A DNA stretch of 64,000 bases from Chromobacterium haemolyticum (GCF_002081825.1 NZ_MUKU01000018.1:1-64000), one strand, 5' to 3'. Positions 25,982 to 35,855 are shown, counted from the first letter of the stretch. Numbers and translations: made by a program. The notes: generated by a model from the sequence alone, not told the origin.

Positions 25982-27691
25982 ATGATGATTAAATACAAAA
26001 AACCATCTCCAGCCCAGTTCTGGCGGATGGCGGGGATCGTTTGTTGGGGCGCGGCGGCGCAGGCCACGGAAGTGCCCGGCATGTCTGGCAGCATGCATCA
26101 GCAAATGGAAAACGATTCGCGGCGCCTGTTGCAGGACAACAGCCGCCGCTTCGACGCCATCATTCAGCAACATCGGCTGCGGCAAATGCAGCCGGACAGC
26201 AATATGATGCGGCGGCCGCAAGCCGCGGACATGAGCGAGCTGGACTGCCTGCGCGTCAAGGGCGTGCGTCTGGCCGGCATCAAGCTGTTGAGCCGAAAGG
26301 AAGTGGCTTCGCTGGGTGAATTGGCCAGCGACTGCCTGAACAACGAGGAGCTGAACCGCTATAGCCGCGCCTTGACCCAGCTCTATCTGAAGAAGGGCTA
26401 TATCGCCGCGCGCGTGGCGGCCGAAGGCCCGGACGAGCAGGGCGTGCTGACCTTGCGCGTGCATGAAGGCAGGGTGGAGAAAATCGTCAGCGACGACCGG
26501 CGCAGCAATCCGGCCACCCTGTTTCCCGGCGTGGTCGGCCGGCCGCTGAACATCCACGACGCCGACCAGGGGCTGGACCAGGCCAATCGCCTGCCGTCCA
26601 GCAAGGCGACGCTGGACATCCTGCCCGGCGAAACCGTCGGTGGTTCCATTCTCAGCTTGCGCAACAACAAGGATGCGCCCTGGCGTTTGAGCTTCAACGC
26701 TGACAACACCGGCCGCGACAGCACCGGGCGGGTACAGGCCGGGGTGGGCCTGTCCTGGGACAGTCCGCTGGGCTTGTCCGATTTCGTCAGCGTGTCGGCG
26801 CAGCGCACCAGCAACGACAACGCAGTGCGGCACAGCCGCAGCGAATCGCTGTTTTACTCTCTGCCCTATGGCTATTGGACTTTCAGCGCCTTCATCAGCC
26901 GCGCCGATTATCTGAACACGCAACAGCTTACTAATAATCTGGTGCAACTGTCCGGCAGCACCGCGCAGAGCGGCTTGCGCGTGGATCGGGTGCTGAGTCG
27001 CGGCCAAAACCAGACCACCTCGCTGATGGCGCAGCTAATCCATAAACGGGTGCGCAATTACATTCAGGATGCGGAGTACGCAGTGTCCAGCCCCACGCTG
27101 AGCGTGGCCGAACTGGGTTTGTCGCGTTTGCAATTGCTCAGCGGCGGCGTGTTGATCGCGGACGCCGGCGTGCAGCGCGGTACGCGCTGGCTGGGCGCGA
27201 ATGCGCCGGACCCGCGCGCGTCGGACGGCCCCAATCCGCAGTTCACCAAGTGGAAGGCTTCGCTGAATTGGTTTCAAAGCCTGGGCCTGCCCGGCGGGCC
27301 TTACCAGCTCAACAGCGCGCTAACGGGTCAGACCAGCCGCGACTATCTGCCCGGCGTTGAGCAGATGGATGTGTCCGACGCCAGCGCGGTGCGCGGTTTC
27401 CGCCGCAACTTTCTGGCAGGAGAAACTGCCTGGTCCTGGCGCAACACCTTGTCGCGTCGTTTCGAGGTGGCTGGAGTCGGCGTGACGCCGCGGATTGGTC
27501 TGGACGGAGGTCGGGTGCTGCCGCTTGGTTCAGTCCAGCAATGGCAGAGCATTGCCGGTGCCAGCCTGGGCCTGGCCTTCAGCTATCGCAAGGCCAGTCT
27601 GGATCTGGAATACAGCCGGCCCTTGTACAAGCCCGCCGGCTGGCAGCAGGAAGGCCATCAGCTGTTCGCCAGGCTGGCATTGTCCTGGTAA
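25982..27691 (+). CDS. TpsB outer-membrane transporter (ShlB/FhaC/HecB family)
   Basis: A 569-residue outer-membrane barrel that exports the TpsA protein encoded next. A signal peptide (QFWRMAGIVCWGAAAQA) is followed by a plug-helix/linker region. Two POTRA domains follow, at about residues 85-240 (CLRVKGVRLAGIKLL, then TLRVHEGRVEKIVSDDR), and a C-terminal 16-strand barrel ending LFARLALSW with a terminal aromatic. The barrel lid motif of this family is seen as VRGFRRNFLAGETAW. Length matches ShlB/HpmB. The Fur box ahead suggests iron control, as known for the Serratia shlBA hemolysin genes. Confidence 0.9.
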   Translation: MMIKYKKPSPAQFWRMAGIVCWGAAAQATEVPGMSGSMHQQMENDSRRLLQDNSRRFDAIIQQHRLRQMQPDSNMMRRPQAADMSELDCLRVKGVRLAGIKLLSRKEVASLGELASDCLNNEELNRYSRALTQLYLKKGYIAARVAAEGPDEQGVLTLRVHEGRVEKIVSDDRRSNPATLFPGVVGRPLNIHDADQGLDQANRLPSSKATLDILPGETVGGSILSLRNNKDAPWRLSFNADNTGRDSTGRVQAGVGLSWDSPLGLSDFVSVSAQRTSNDNAVRHSRSESLFYSLPYGYWTFSAFISRADYLNTQQLTNNLVQLSGSTAQSGLRVDRVLSRGQNQTTSLMAQLIHKRVRNYIQDAEYAVSSPTLSVAELGLSRLQLLSGGVLIADAGVQRGTRWLGANAPDPRASDGPNPQFTKWKASLNWFQSLGLPGGPYQLNSALTGQTSRDYLPGVEQMDVSDASAVRGFRRNFLAGETAWSWRNTLSRRFEVAGVGVTPRIGLDGGRVLPLGSVQQWQSIAGASLGLAFSYRKASLDLEYSRPLYKPAGWQQEGHQLFARLALSW

Positions 27692-27936
27692 TGCTTTTGG
27701 TATTTATTTTTTGACGTGGACGTTTTTTGAAAGAAATTAATCGCGAAAGCGACTAAGCGATATTGGCAGTATTTCATTTGAATGGATTTAAAAAGAGACG
27801 TAGATTCGAAATCAAACGTATGTTTCATTGGGGTGGATCCGGCTGGCAGGCCGGCGCAGTCCGCGGAACATGGGTTGTCCGGATAGACGGTTTTGGACCG
27901 AATCTGCTTGTTCTCTGAATGAACGGGACTCAAATC

Positions 27937-30900
27937 ATGAAGAAAAAAATAAATTTCGGCTTATCGGTGACGGGGAAAGTGGCCGCGGCGCTGACCCTGG
28001 CGTTTTGGGCGGTGGAAGCCGCGATGGCGGCCGGCATCGTTGCCGGCGGCAACGGCGCGCAGCCGCAGGTGAGCAACGCCGCCAACGGCGCGGCGGTGGT
28101 CAATATCGTGGCGCCCAGCGCCGCGGGCCTGTCGCATAACCAATACCAGGATTTCAACGTGGGCAAGCCGGGCGCGGTGTTCAACAACTCCGCCGCCGGC
28201 GGCCAATCGCAGCTGGCCGGTCAGTTGGGCGCCAACGCCTTGCTGGGCGGGCGCGAAGCCAGCGTGATCTTGAACGAAGTGATCAGCCGCAATCCGTCCT
28301 TGCTGTTGGGCAAGCAGGAAGTGTTTGGCAAGGCCGCCGACTATGTGCTGGCCAACCCCAACGGCATCACGTGCAGCGGCTGCGGCTTTATCAACACCCC
28401 GCGCGCATCGCTGCTGGTGGGCAACGCCAATATCGAGAACGGCGCCATCGCCTCCCTGCAGGCGGCGATGAACGGCAACGCGCTCACCGTTAACGGCGCC
28501 AGTCTGAGCGGCGTCAATGTGTTGGATTTGATCGCGCCGCGCATTGATGTGCGCGGCAATGTGGCCGCGCGCGAGCAGCTTAATGTCCGCGCCGGCTTCA
28601 ACCTGGTGGATTACCAAGGCAAGGACGCCAAGGTGCTGCGCAGCGACAAGGCCCCCGAGGGCGTGGGCTCGCTGGACAGCGTGTTCCTGGGCGCGATGCA
28701 GGCCGGCCGCATCAATATCATCAGCACCGCAGACGGCGCCGGCGTCAATGTGGGCGGCAGTCTGAACGGCGCGCAAGAAGTGTCGGTGGAGGCGCGCCAA
28801 GGAAAATTGGCGTTGGAAGGCGCGCAGATCCGCGCCAGCGAAGGCAAGGTGGCCCTGTCCGCGCGCCAGATCGACAGCCGCGGTCGGGCGGAAACCTCCA
28901 CCACCCAAGATAGCGGCCACGACGAGAGCTGGTTCATCTGGAAAACTGGTGAAAGCAATACCGCCAGCAATGGCAGCGACACCCGCATCAAGCGCAGCGT
29001 CATCAGCGCGCGCGACGATGTGAGCCTCAGCGCCGGCGACGCGGTGACCTTGGCCGCCACCGACATCAGCGGCCGCAATGTGGCGCTCAGCGGCAAGGAT
29101 TTGACGCTGGACAGCCAAGTGGCGGACAGCGCGTCCAGCAACAGCAATCACGCCTGGAAAAACTCCTGGGCCTATAACCGCGACCAAAGCGAAACCAGCC
29201 AGCGTCAGGAAGGCGTGCGCATCCGCGCCGAGCAGGACGCCACGCTGACCGCGGCGGCGACGGCGGCGGACAACCAGGCGGTGGACAACCAGGCGGTGGA
29301 CGGCGCGCAGCCGCGCGGCCAGATCGCCATCCGCGGCGGCAGCGTCAGCGCCGGCCAGGACATCCGTCTGCAGGCCGACGGCGGCGTGAAGCTGAGCGGG
29401 GTGACGGAAACCGACACCCGCAGCGATAGGGGCAATCGCAAGAACGACGGCGCCAGCCTGGAAACCGGCTCTTGGGACCATGCTTCCAGCGAGCAACGGC
29501 TGGCGCAAAGCCAGCTGCGCGCCGGGCGCGATCTGGATATCCGCGCTAGCGGCGATATCGACGCCAAGGCGGCCAAGCTGACCGCCGGCCGCGACGCCTC
29601 CCTGGACGCGGGCGGCGCGCTCGGCCTGGGCGTGCAGCAGACGACAAACCAGAACAGCCAGCGCAACGACCAGGTGTACTGGGGCGGCATCGGCGGCGGT
29701 GGCAACCGCGACAACGGCAAGACCGATACAGTCAACACCGGCAGCGATCTGACCGCCGGCGGCAAGCTGACGCTGCGCGGCGACAGCGTGGCCATCGCCG
29801 GCAGTCGCGCCCGCGGCGAGCAGGATGCGGTGGCGATCAGCCGCAACGGCGACATCAGCATCGACAGCGTGGTCAACCAATCGCAAACCCGCACCGATCA
29901 GCGCAGCGGCACCGCTTTCAACATCACCAAGAGCAGCAGCAAGGGCAATGCCAGCCAGCAGCAGGCGGTCAACGCCGAGCTGAAGTCTGACACCAATCTG
30001 AGCATCCAGTCCGCCAAGGACGTGGCGATCAGCGGCAGCCAGGTGCGCGCCGGCGGCGAGTTGAACGTGGCCGCCAACGGCGACATCAAGGTGGCGGCGT
30101 CGCAGACCCGCGACACGGTGAAGAGCAAGGACACCGAGCTGGCGCTGCGCGGCGTCGGCGAGGTCACCGGGGACAAGCAGTACCGCGGCGGCGTGCGCAT
30201 CGAGCACAGCAGCAGCAGCGTGGACCGCGACGCGACCCAGAACCAGGCGGCGACGCTCTCCGGCGACAAGGTGGCGCTCAATGCTCAGGGCGATCTGACC
30301 GTGACCGGCTCCAAACTGAACGCCGGCGCCGGCGGCGCGGGCCTCAGCGGCCAGAACGTCAGCCTGAACGCGGCGCAGGACACGGTGAAGGAAAGCAAGA
30401 GCAGCAGCGTCACCGGTGGCGGCATCTATATCGACGCCGGCCTGGACAAGACCGGCGTGGCGCTGGGCGTGGACCAGAAGAACAGCCGCAGCCAATCCGA
30501 CAGCAGCACCGCCCAGGTCAGCGCCATCAACTCCAAGGGCGGCGTCAGCATCATCGCCGGAAACGGCGACGGCGACATCCGCAATCAGGGCACCCAGGTC
30601 AAGGCTGAGGGCGACATCAAGCTGGCTGGCGGCCGCATCGACAACCAGGCGGCCAACAGCACCCAGAAAACCACTACCGACAACAGTCATTGGGGCGTGG
30701 AAGTGGGCGTCAACGCCGATTACAGCGGCGTGACCCGTCCGCTGGTGGCGGCTGGCGAAAAAGTGGTCAAGGGCGATGTGATCGGCGCGGCCGGCGCGGC
30801 CGGCGATCTGGGCGCGGCCAATCTGGGAGTGGATGTAGGCGTCAAGGCCGGCGTCGGCTCGGAAACCCGCCAGTCCAGCACCGCGCAGGCCAGCAGCCTG

Positions 30901-32889
30901 AACGGCGGCAATATCAAGGTGGACGCCAAGGCCGGGCTGAACGATCAAGGCACCCAGTACCAGGCCGGCAACACGGTGGAGATCAAGGCGGATAGCCATC
31001 AGTTCAGCGCCGCGGCCAATACCCAGAGCCAGAGCGGCAGCAAGACCGAGGCCGATGTCGGCGTGCGCGTCTACACCACCACCGGCGAAGACGTGAACGT
31101 CAAGGCGGCCGGCAGCGGCAGCACGGTGACCAGCGCTTCGTCCAGCTCCACCGCGGTGACCGGCGGCATCCGCGCCGGCAACGGCGTCAAGGTGGAGGTG
31201 GACAACAACGCCGCCTACCAAGGCGTGACCATCGCCGGCGGCAAGGGCGCGGCCAGCGTCAGCGCCGGCGGCGACCTGAGCTTCACCCAGGCGAACAACA
31301 GCAGCAGCAGCGAGCAGCGCACCGTGGGCGGCAAGGCCAACCTGGCCATCACCACTAGCCCGATCGAAGGCGGCGGCAAGAATGTCGGCGGCAGCGGCGG
31401 GGTGGCGGTGAACGTGGACAAGCAGCAAGCCAAGCCCAGCACCGCGGTGACCGGCGGCGTGGACGCCGATGCTGGCGTGGCATTGACGGCCGGCGGCAAG
31501 CTGGCCCTGCAGGGCGACAAGATCGCCAGCCGCGGCGACGTGGCGCTGAAGGGCGACAAGGTGGAGTTCAAGGCCGCCGAATCCAGCGCCGAGAAGTCCG
31601 GCAACCAGTGGGGCTTCGATGTCAAAGCCGGCGGCAGCCAGAGTAATGGTCAGGAGAAGGCAAGCAAGGGTTTCAACGTGGGCGCCGGCGGCAATTACGC
31701 CAGCACCGACGAGTCCAGCCGCAGCCAGACCGGCGGCAGCGTGATCAGCGGCGGCCAAGCCAGCATAGAAGCCGGCAACGGCGGCATCCGCCTGAGCGGC
31801 ACCCAGGTGCAGGGCGACAGCGCCAAGCTGAATAGTCAGGGCGATAGCCGCCTGGAGTCGGCGCAGTCCAGCAGCCAGCGCAACAACTGGAGCGTGGCCG
31901 GCAATATCGGCGGCGGCAACAAGGCCAATAGCGACAAGGAAAACGGTCAGATCAAGCCGGACAGCACCAAGAACGTGCATGACGTCAAGGCTGGCTTGGA
32001 GGTGAAGGTGGATCAGCAGGACAAGCTGAGCAACGCCAACGCCAGCGTGACCGCCAAGCAGCAAGTGGAACTGAACGCCGAGGGCAACGCCACCCTGGCC
32101 GGCGCCAATGTCAGCGGCAAGACCGTCGGCGGCCAGGTGGGCGGCAAGCTGGCGCTGGAGAGCCGTCAGGATCGCGACAACAGCGTGAAGGTGGATGTGT
32201 CGCTGGGCGTCAACAGCTCCAACGGCAAGGAGGCCAGCTTGGTCGATCAGGCCGCCGACAAGGCCGGTCCGCTGAAGGACAAGGTGAAAGAGAAGGGCAC
32301 CGAGCTGGTCAACGCCGCGTCCGACAAGGTGAAGGAGAAGTATGACAGCTTTGCCTTCAACAAGGGCCTGAAGGAAGACACCACCAATGCGGTGAGCTTC
32401 AACGTCAACAGCGAAACCGTCACCCTGCCCGAGAAGCCAACCTCCGGACCGGCCAAGTCCGGCACGCTGGACACCCTGGCGCGGAAAGGCGGCAACACGC
32501 TGAAGGACAAGCTGCTGAACGCTCAGGACAAGGGCACCGAGCTGAAGGCCGACGTGGATGTCAGCGTTAAACGTGACAACTCGGTGGGCGCCGTCACCGG
32601 CATCGCCGGCGCCGACGGCGTGACGTTGCAAGTGGGCGGTAAGACCCAGCTGACCGGCGCGACCGTGTCGTCCGCCAACGGCAAGGTGAACCTGGGCGAT
32701 TCCAAGGTGGAAACCGCCGACATTGCCACCGAGCGCTACAAGGGCGGCGGCGGGGTCAAGCTGAACAGCACCCCGTCCGGCATCCTGAAGCAGGCGGTCA
32801 GCGACGTGACTTCCGGCAAGGCGCCGCTGATCCGCGCCGAGCATGAGAGTACGCCGACTGTGGTGAAAGGCGGCATCCAGAGCAAGTAA
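27937..32889 (+). CDS. TpsA secreted filamentous protein (hemolysin/adhesin type)
   Basis: A 1650-residue exoprotein. The signal peptide (VAAALTLAFWAVEAAMA) is followed by the TPS secretion domain, residues about 30-270, with NVGKPGAVFNNS and the hallmark ANPNGITCSGCGFINTPRASL. The rest is a repetitive beta-helix of degenerate 20-residue turns (DISLRAGRDLD-like, many Ser-Ser-Ser and Gly-Gly-Gly turns). There is no VENN-type junction and no recognisable C-terminal toxin, and no immunity gene follows. The size is close to ShlA/HpmA hemolysins, though an adhesin is equally possible. The start at 27937 is chosen for its GGGA site over 27919. Confidence 0.87.
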   Translation: MKKKINFGLSVTGKVAAALTLAFWAVEAAMAAGIVAGGNGAQPQVSNAANGAAVVNIVAPSAAGLSHNQYQDFNVGKPGAVFNNSAAGGQSQLAGQLGANALLGGREASVILNEVISRNPSLLLGKQEVFGKAADYVLANPNGITCSGCGFINTPRASLLVGNANIENGAIASLQAAMNGNALTVNGASLSGVNVLDLIAPRIDVRGNVAAREQLNVRAGFNLVDYQGKDAKVLRSDKAPEGVGSLDSVFLGAMQAGRINIISTADGAGVNVGGSLNGAQEVSVEARQGKLALEGAQIRASEGKVALSARQIDSRGRAETSTTQDSGHDESWFIWKTGESNTASNGSDTRIKRSVISARDDVSLSAGDAVTLAATDISGRNVALSGKDLTLDSQVADSASSNSNHAWKNSWAYNRDQSETSQRQEGVRIRAEQDATLTAAATAADNQAVDNQAVDGAQPRGQIAIRGGSVSAGQDIRLQADGGVKLSGVTETDTRSDRGNRKNDGASLETGSWDHASSEQRLAQSQLRAGRDLDIRASGDIDAKAAKLTAGRDASLDAGGALGLGVQQTTNQNSQRNDQVYWGGIGGGGNRDNGKTDTVNTGSDLTAGGKLTLRGDSVAIAGSRARGEQDAVAISRNGDISIDSVVNQSQTRTDQRSGTAFNITKSSSKGNASQQQAVNAELKSDTNLSIQSAKDVAISGSQVRAGGELNVAANGDIKVAASQTRDTVKSKDTELALRGVGEVTGDKQYRGGVRIEHSSSSVDRDATQNQAATLSGDKVALNAQGDLTVTGSKLNAGAGGAGLSGQNVSLNAAQDTVKESKSSSVTGGGIYIDAGLDKTGVALGVDQKNSRSQSDSSTAQVSAINSKGGVSIIAGNGDGDIRNQGTQVKAEGDIKLAGGRIDNQAANSTQKTTTDNSHWGVEVGVNADYSGVTRPLVAAGEKVVKGDVIGAAGAAGDLGAANLGVDVGVKAGVGSETRQSSTAQASSLNGGNIKVDAKAGLNDQGTQYQAGNTVEIKADSHQFSAAANTQSQSGSKTEADVGVRVYTTTGEDVNVKAAGSGSTVTSASSSSTAVTGGIRAGNGVKVEVDNNAAYQGVTIAGGKGAASVSAGGDLSFTQANNSSSSEQRTVGGKANLAITTSPIEGGGKNVGGSGGVAVNVDKQQAKPSTAVTGGVDADAGVALTAGGKLALQGDKIASRGDVALKGDKVEFKAAESSAEKSGNQWGFDVKAGGSQSNGQEKASKGFNVGAGGNYASTDESSRSQTGGSVISGGQASIEAGNGGIRLSGTQVQGDSAKLNSQGDSRLESAQSSSQRNNWSVAGNIGGGNKANSDKENGQIKPDSTKNVHDVKAGLEVKVDQQDKLSNANASVTAKQQVELNAEGNATLAGANVSGKTVGGQVGGKLALESRQDRDNSVKVDVSLGVNSSNGKEASLVDQAADKAGPLKDKVKEKGTELVNAASDKVKEKYDSFAFNKGLKEDTTNAVSFNVNSETVTLPEKPTSGPAKSGTLDTLARKGGNTLKDKLLNAQDKGTELKADVDVSVKRDNSVGAVTGIAGADGVTLQVGGKTQLTGATVSSANGKVNLGDSKVETADIATERYKGGGGVKLNSTPSGILKQAVSDVTSGKAPLIRAEHESTPTVVKGGIQSK

Positions 32890-32906
32890 GACGCTGGATC
32901 CAAGCG

Positions 32907-32940
32907 AAAACCCCCGCCAGGCAACTGGCGGGGGTTTTGT
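32907..32940. terminator. bidirectional terminator between tpsA and the pirin gene
   Basis: A 14-bp perfect stem AAAACCCCCGCCAG (32907-32920) / CTGGCGGGGGTTTT (32925-32938), loop GCAA. It works in both directions for the convergent genes. Confidence 0.93.
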
Positions 32941-32956
32941 TTTTAGCCGGCTGCTC

Positions 32957-33817
32957 TCACAAGGGAATGAACTCGGTCTCGCCCGGCACCATCGGGAAAC
33001 GCTGGGCGATCCAGTCCGCGCGCGCCTGGGCCAGCCGCTCGCGGCGGCTGGACACGAAGTTCCAGTCCAGGTAGCGCGGGCTGGCCGGCGGCGTGCCGCC
33101 CAGCAGCATCACCCGGCTGTCGCGCCGCGCGATCAGTTCGCCACCCTGGCCGGTTCGCAGCAGGCCCAATTCGTTGGCGTTCAGCGTGGCGCCGTCCACG
33201 TCCAGCTTGCCGGCGGCGACATAGGCGGCCAGTTCGTCCACGCCTTCCGGCAGCGTCAGCTGCGCGCCGGCCGGCATGAGGGCGCTGGCGTAGAACACCG
33301 GCAGCGGATAGGCGACCGGCGAGCGACGGCCCCAGCCGGCGCCGATCAGCAGGTTCAGTTCCACCCCGTCCTGGTTCCAGCGCGGCAAGTCCTCGGCCGG
33401 GTAATGGGCGAAGGCCGGCGCGCATTCCTCCAGTTCATCCGGCAGCGCCAGCCACAACTGCATGCCTTCCACCGCGACGCCTTGCTGGCGGATGTCGGCC
33501 GGCACCCGCTCGGAGTGGGTGATGCCGCTGCCGGCGGTCATCAGATTGACCGCGCCGGGCGCGATGCGCTGCACCGTGCCCAGGCTGTCGCGATGCATCA
33601 TCGCGCCGGAGAACAGATAGGTGACGGTGGCCAGGCCGATGTGAGGGTGAGGCCGCACATCGCCGGCGCTGCCTTCGGCGGCGAAATGGGCCGGGCCCAT
33701 GTGATCGAGAAACACGAAGGGGCCGACGCGGCGCGCCTGTCGGGTGGGCAACAGCCGGCGCACCGGAAAGCCGATGTCGCGGTCCAGGCTGGCGATGGTT
33801 TGGGTAAGCAGTGGCAT
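32957..33817 (-). CDS. pirin family protein 1
   Basis: A 286-residue double-cupin protein. The metal-binding residues of the N-terminal cupin are seen in RPHPHIGLATVTYL (two His) and in GSGITHSE (His, Glu). Bacterial pirins are iron proteins, some with quercetinase activity, others redox regulators; the role here is unknown. It lies 26 bp downstream of a second pirin gene on the same strand, suggesting a two-gene operon made by an old duplication; the two proteins are clearly divergent. Confidence 0.87.
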   Translation of the reverse strand: MPLLTQTIASLDRDIGFPVRRLLPTRQARRVGPFVFLDHMGPAHFAAEGSAGDVRPHPHIGLATVTYLFSGAMMHRDSLGTVQRIAPGAVNLMTAGSGITHSERVPADIRQQGVAVEGMQLWLALPDELEECAPAFAHYPAEDLPRWNQDGVELNLLIGAGWGRRSPVAYPLPVFYASALMPAGAQLTLPEGVDELAAYVAAGKLDVDGATLNANELGLLRTGQGGELIARRDSRVMLLGGTPPASPRYLDWNFVSSRRERLAQARADWIAQRFPMVPGETEFIPL

Positions 33818-33843
33818 GGCGGCTCCAGCTTAGGGTTTGAGGG

Positions 33844-34692
33844 TCAGAAGCGTCCGTCGCGGAAATCAGCTATGGCTTCTTCCACTTGCTCGCGGGTATT
33901 CATCACAAACGGCCCCCACTGGGCGATGGGTTCGCCCAAGGGTTTGCCGGCAATCAGCAGCAAGCGGCTGTCGGCGGAAGCGCGGAGGCTGACGCCGTCG
34001 CTGCCGATACGGTTGTCCAGCACCGCCATCTGCCTTGCCTTGACGCCGCGCCGCTGTGCGCCGACGGCGATCTCGCCCTGGTAGACGTAGATGAAAGCGT
34101 TGTGGCCGGTGGGTATCTCCAGCGCCTCTTCGCCTCCGGCGTCCAGATGCAGATCCAGATAGAGCGGTTCAGTGAGCTCGCGCTCCACCGCGCCGGCCTG
34201 GCCGCGCCAATGCCCGGCGATCAGCCGCGCCGCGCCTTGGGCTGGTGCAGACGGAATCTCGGCGGCGGGAATGTCGCGATACCACGGCGCGCGCAGCTTG
34301 CGCTCCGCCGGCAGGTTCAGCCACAACTGGAAGCCGTGCATCAGGCCGTCTTCCTGTTCCGGGAGTTCGGAATGGACGATGCCGTGGCCGGCGGTCATCC
34401 ATTGCACGCCGCCGGGTCCGAGCAGGCCTTCGTTGCCGGCGTTGTCGCGGTGGCGCATGCGGCCGGCCAGCATATAGGTGACGGTTTCGAAGCCGCGGTG
34501 CGGATGGCTGGGGAAGCCGGCGTTGTAGTCGCCGGGGTTGCCGGAGCGGAACTCGTCCAGCATCAGGAAAGGGTCCAGCCGCCGCTGAAGATCGGCGCTG
34601 AGCACGCGCAGCAGGCGCACGCCGGCGCCGTCGGTCACCGCTTGGCCGTTGACCAGACGCTCCGCTTCCCGGCTGATGAAAGGGTGTTGCAT
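33844..34692 (-). CDS. pirin family protein 2
   Basis: A 282-residue pirin. The cupin metal ligands lie in GFPSHPHRGFETVTYM and MTAGHGIVHSE. The start at 34692 (MQHPFISREAERL) has AGGGAG at an 8-bp distance; the alternative ATG at 34698 would be only 2 bp from it, and longer extensions to 34800 are unlikely. It is the first gene of the pirin pair. Next to it, and co-directional, is a GntR/FCD regulator, but the 134-bp gap leaves joint transcription open. Confidence 0.87.
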   Translation of the reverse strand: MQHPFISREAERLVNGQAVTDGAGVRLLRVLSADLQRRLDPFLMLDEFRSGNPGDYNAGFPSHPHRGFETVTYMLAGRMRHRDNAGNEGLLGPGGVQWMTAGHGIVHSELPEQEDGLMHGFQLWLNLPAERKLRAPWYRDIPAAEIPSAPAQGAARLIAGHWRGQAGAVERELTEPLYLDLHLDAGGEEALEIPTGHNAFIYVYQGEIAVGAQRRGVKARQMAVLDNRIGSDGVSLRASADSRLLLIAGKPLGEPIAQWGPFVMNTREQVEEAIADFRDGRF

Positions 34693-34826
34693 GACCATGT
34701 CTCCCTGTGGGGCCGGACTAGCGTCCGGCGGTTGGCATGGTCGGATTATTGCGCGTCGCCGCGGCGCTTGATAGCGCAAAGAATTGCGCGCCAAGTTCAA
34801 ATTATTTGAAGGCGAGGCGGCGGGGT

Positions 34827-35510
34827 TCAGCCCAAGGCGTTCTGCTGGCTTTGGTTGCGCAGGTAGTCTTCCAGCGCGTGGCCGGCGGACAGGATGTGGA
34901 AGCGGATGAATTCCGAGGCTTCATCTGCCTTGCCTTGGCGCGATAGCTCCAGCAGCTTGCTGTGTTCCTCGTGGGCCCGTTCCATGGTGCGGGTGAACAA
35001 GATCTGCATCCGGGTGTAGCGATCGGTCTTATTGTGCAGTTGCTCGATCAGCGCCAGCGTGTTCGGCCGCTTGGCGGCTCGGTACAGTGCCAGGTGGAAG
35101 CGAGAGTTCAACTCGCCCCAGTGGCGCACGTCGTTGTTGCGCAGCGCTTGTTCGAATTCGCGCAAGGTTTGCTGGGCCAGATCGTGATCGGCCTTGGTGT
35201 GACAGGGGATGGCGGCTTTAAGAACCGAGCCCTCCAGCATCGCGCGGATTTCCAGCAGCTCCAGCACGTCTTCCAGCGACAACTTGGATACCAGCGCGCC
35301 CTTGTGGTCGATGATCTGGATCAGGCCTTCGGCTTCCAGCTGGCGCAGCGCCTCGCGCACCGGCACCCGGCTGACGCCGTATTCATTGGATAGCGCCTCT
35401 TGGCGCAATTGTTGGCCATCGGGGAATTCCCCGGAGAGAATGCGCTGGCGCAAGGATTCGGTTACGGCACTGGTGAGCGTCTGGCGCTTGATCGGCTGCA
35501 TGGTGGTCAT
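34827..35510 (-). CDS. GntR family regulator, FCD subfamily
   Basis: A 227-residue repressor-type regulator. The winged helix is residues about 12-75 (VTESLRQRILSGEFPDGQQLRQEALSNEYGVSRVPVREALRQLEAEGLIQ). The helical FCD domain follows, with its metal and ligand residues in NSRFHLALYRAA, and the C-terminal His in the HSKLLE and FHILSAGH stretches. FCD regulators usually sense organic acids. The target is unknown; the pirin genes downstream are the nearest candidates. The ribosome site is poor, and a second start at 35501 is possible. Confidence 0.85.
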   Translation of the reverse strand: MTTMQPIKRQTLTSAVTESLRQRILSGEFPDGQQLRQEALSNEYGVSRVPVREALRQLEAEGLIQIIDHKGALVSKLSLEDVLELLEIRAMLEGSVLKAAIPCHTKADHDLAQQTLREFEQALRNNDVRHWGELNSRFHLALYRAAKRPNTLALIEQLHNKTDRYTRMQILFTRTMERAHEEHSKLLELSRQGKADEASEFIRFHILSAGHALEDYLRNQSQQNALG

Positions 35511-35620
35511 GGTGGTGGGTGTCGTCGTCAGTCAAGCGGTGTCATGCAAATGTATTCGATTATACGGAGCTTGAACTGTCAGACAAGGCCCAAAACTGAC
35601 CTTATGAGTCGCAAAAATGA

Positions 35621-35647
35621 AAAAACCCGGCATTTGGCCGGGTTTTT
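35621..35647 (-). terminator. terminator of the tRNA cluster
   Basis: ACCCGGC (35625-35631) / GCCGGGT (35637-35643), flanked by A5 and T5. It faces the leftward tRNA operon and may also act on the opposite strand. Confidence 0.88.
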
Positions 35648-35654
35648 GAAGATT

Positions 35655-35731
35655 TGGGGTGGATGATGGGGCTCGAACCCACGACAACAGGAATCACAAT
35701 CCTGGACTCTACCAACTGAGCTACATCCACC
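35655..35731 (-). tRNA. tRNA-His (GTG), copy 2
   Basis: Cloverleaf with acceptor GTGGATG/CATCCAC, anticodon loop TTGTGAT (GTG) on a CAGGA/TCCTG stem, and T loop TTCGAGC. The extra 5' G(-1) opposite discriminator C, unique to tRNA-His, is present, and CCA is encoded. Confidence 0.95.
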
Positions 35732-35778
35732 GCAGAAAGCGGTGAGTCGACGCCATGAAGCGGCAACTTAAAATAGGG

Positions 35779-35855
35779 TGGGGTGGATGATGGGGCTCGA
35801 ACCCACGACAACAGGAATCACAATCCTGGACTCTACCAACTGAGCTACATCCACC
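35779..35855 (-). tRNA. tRNA-His (GTG), copy 1
   Basis: Identical in the mature region to the copy at 35655-35731, including G(-1), anticodon GTG and encoded CCA. The 47-bp spacer between the copies is unlike the tRNA, so this is a tandem gene duplication within the operon. Confidence 0.95.

Noticed and set aside
27961-32844. A 1627-codon open frame antisense to the TpsA gene
   Set aside because: It mirrors the GC-rich, repetitive codon pattern of tpsA, has the Ala/Gly/Leu/His-rich composition typical of such shadows, and has no ribosome site or domain. The sense strand has the signal peptide and secretion domain.
27937-32889. CdiA-type contact-dependent inhibition toxin
   Set aside because: No VENN-like junction, no toxin module at the C-terminus and no small immunity ORF downstream; a strong terminator follows at once.
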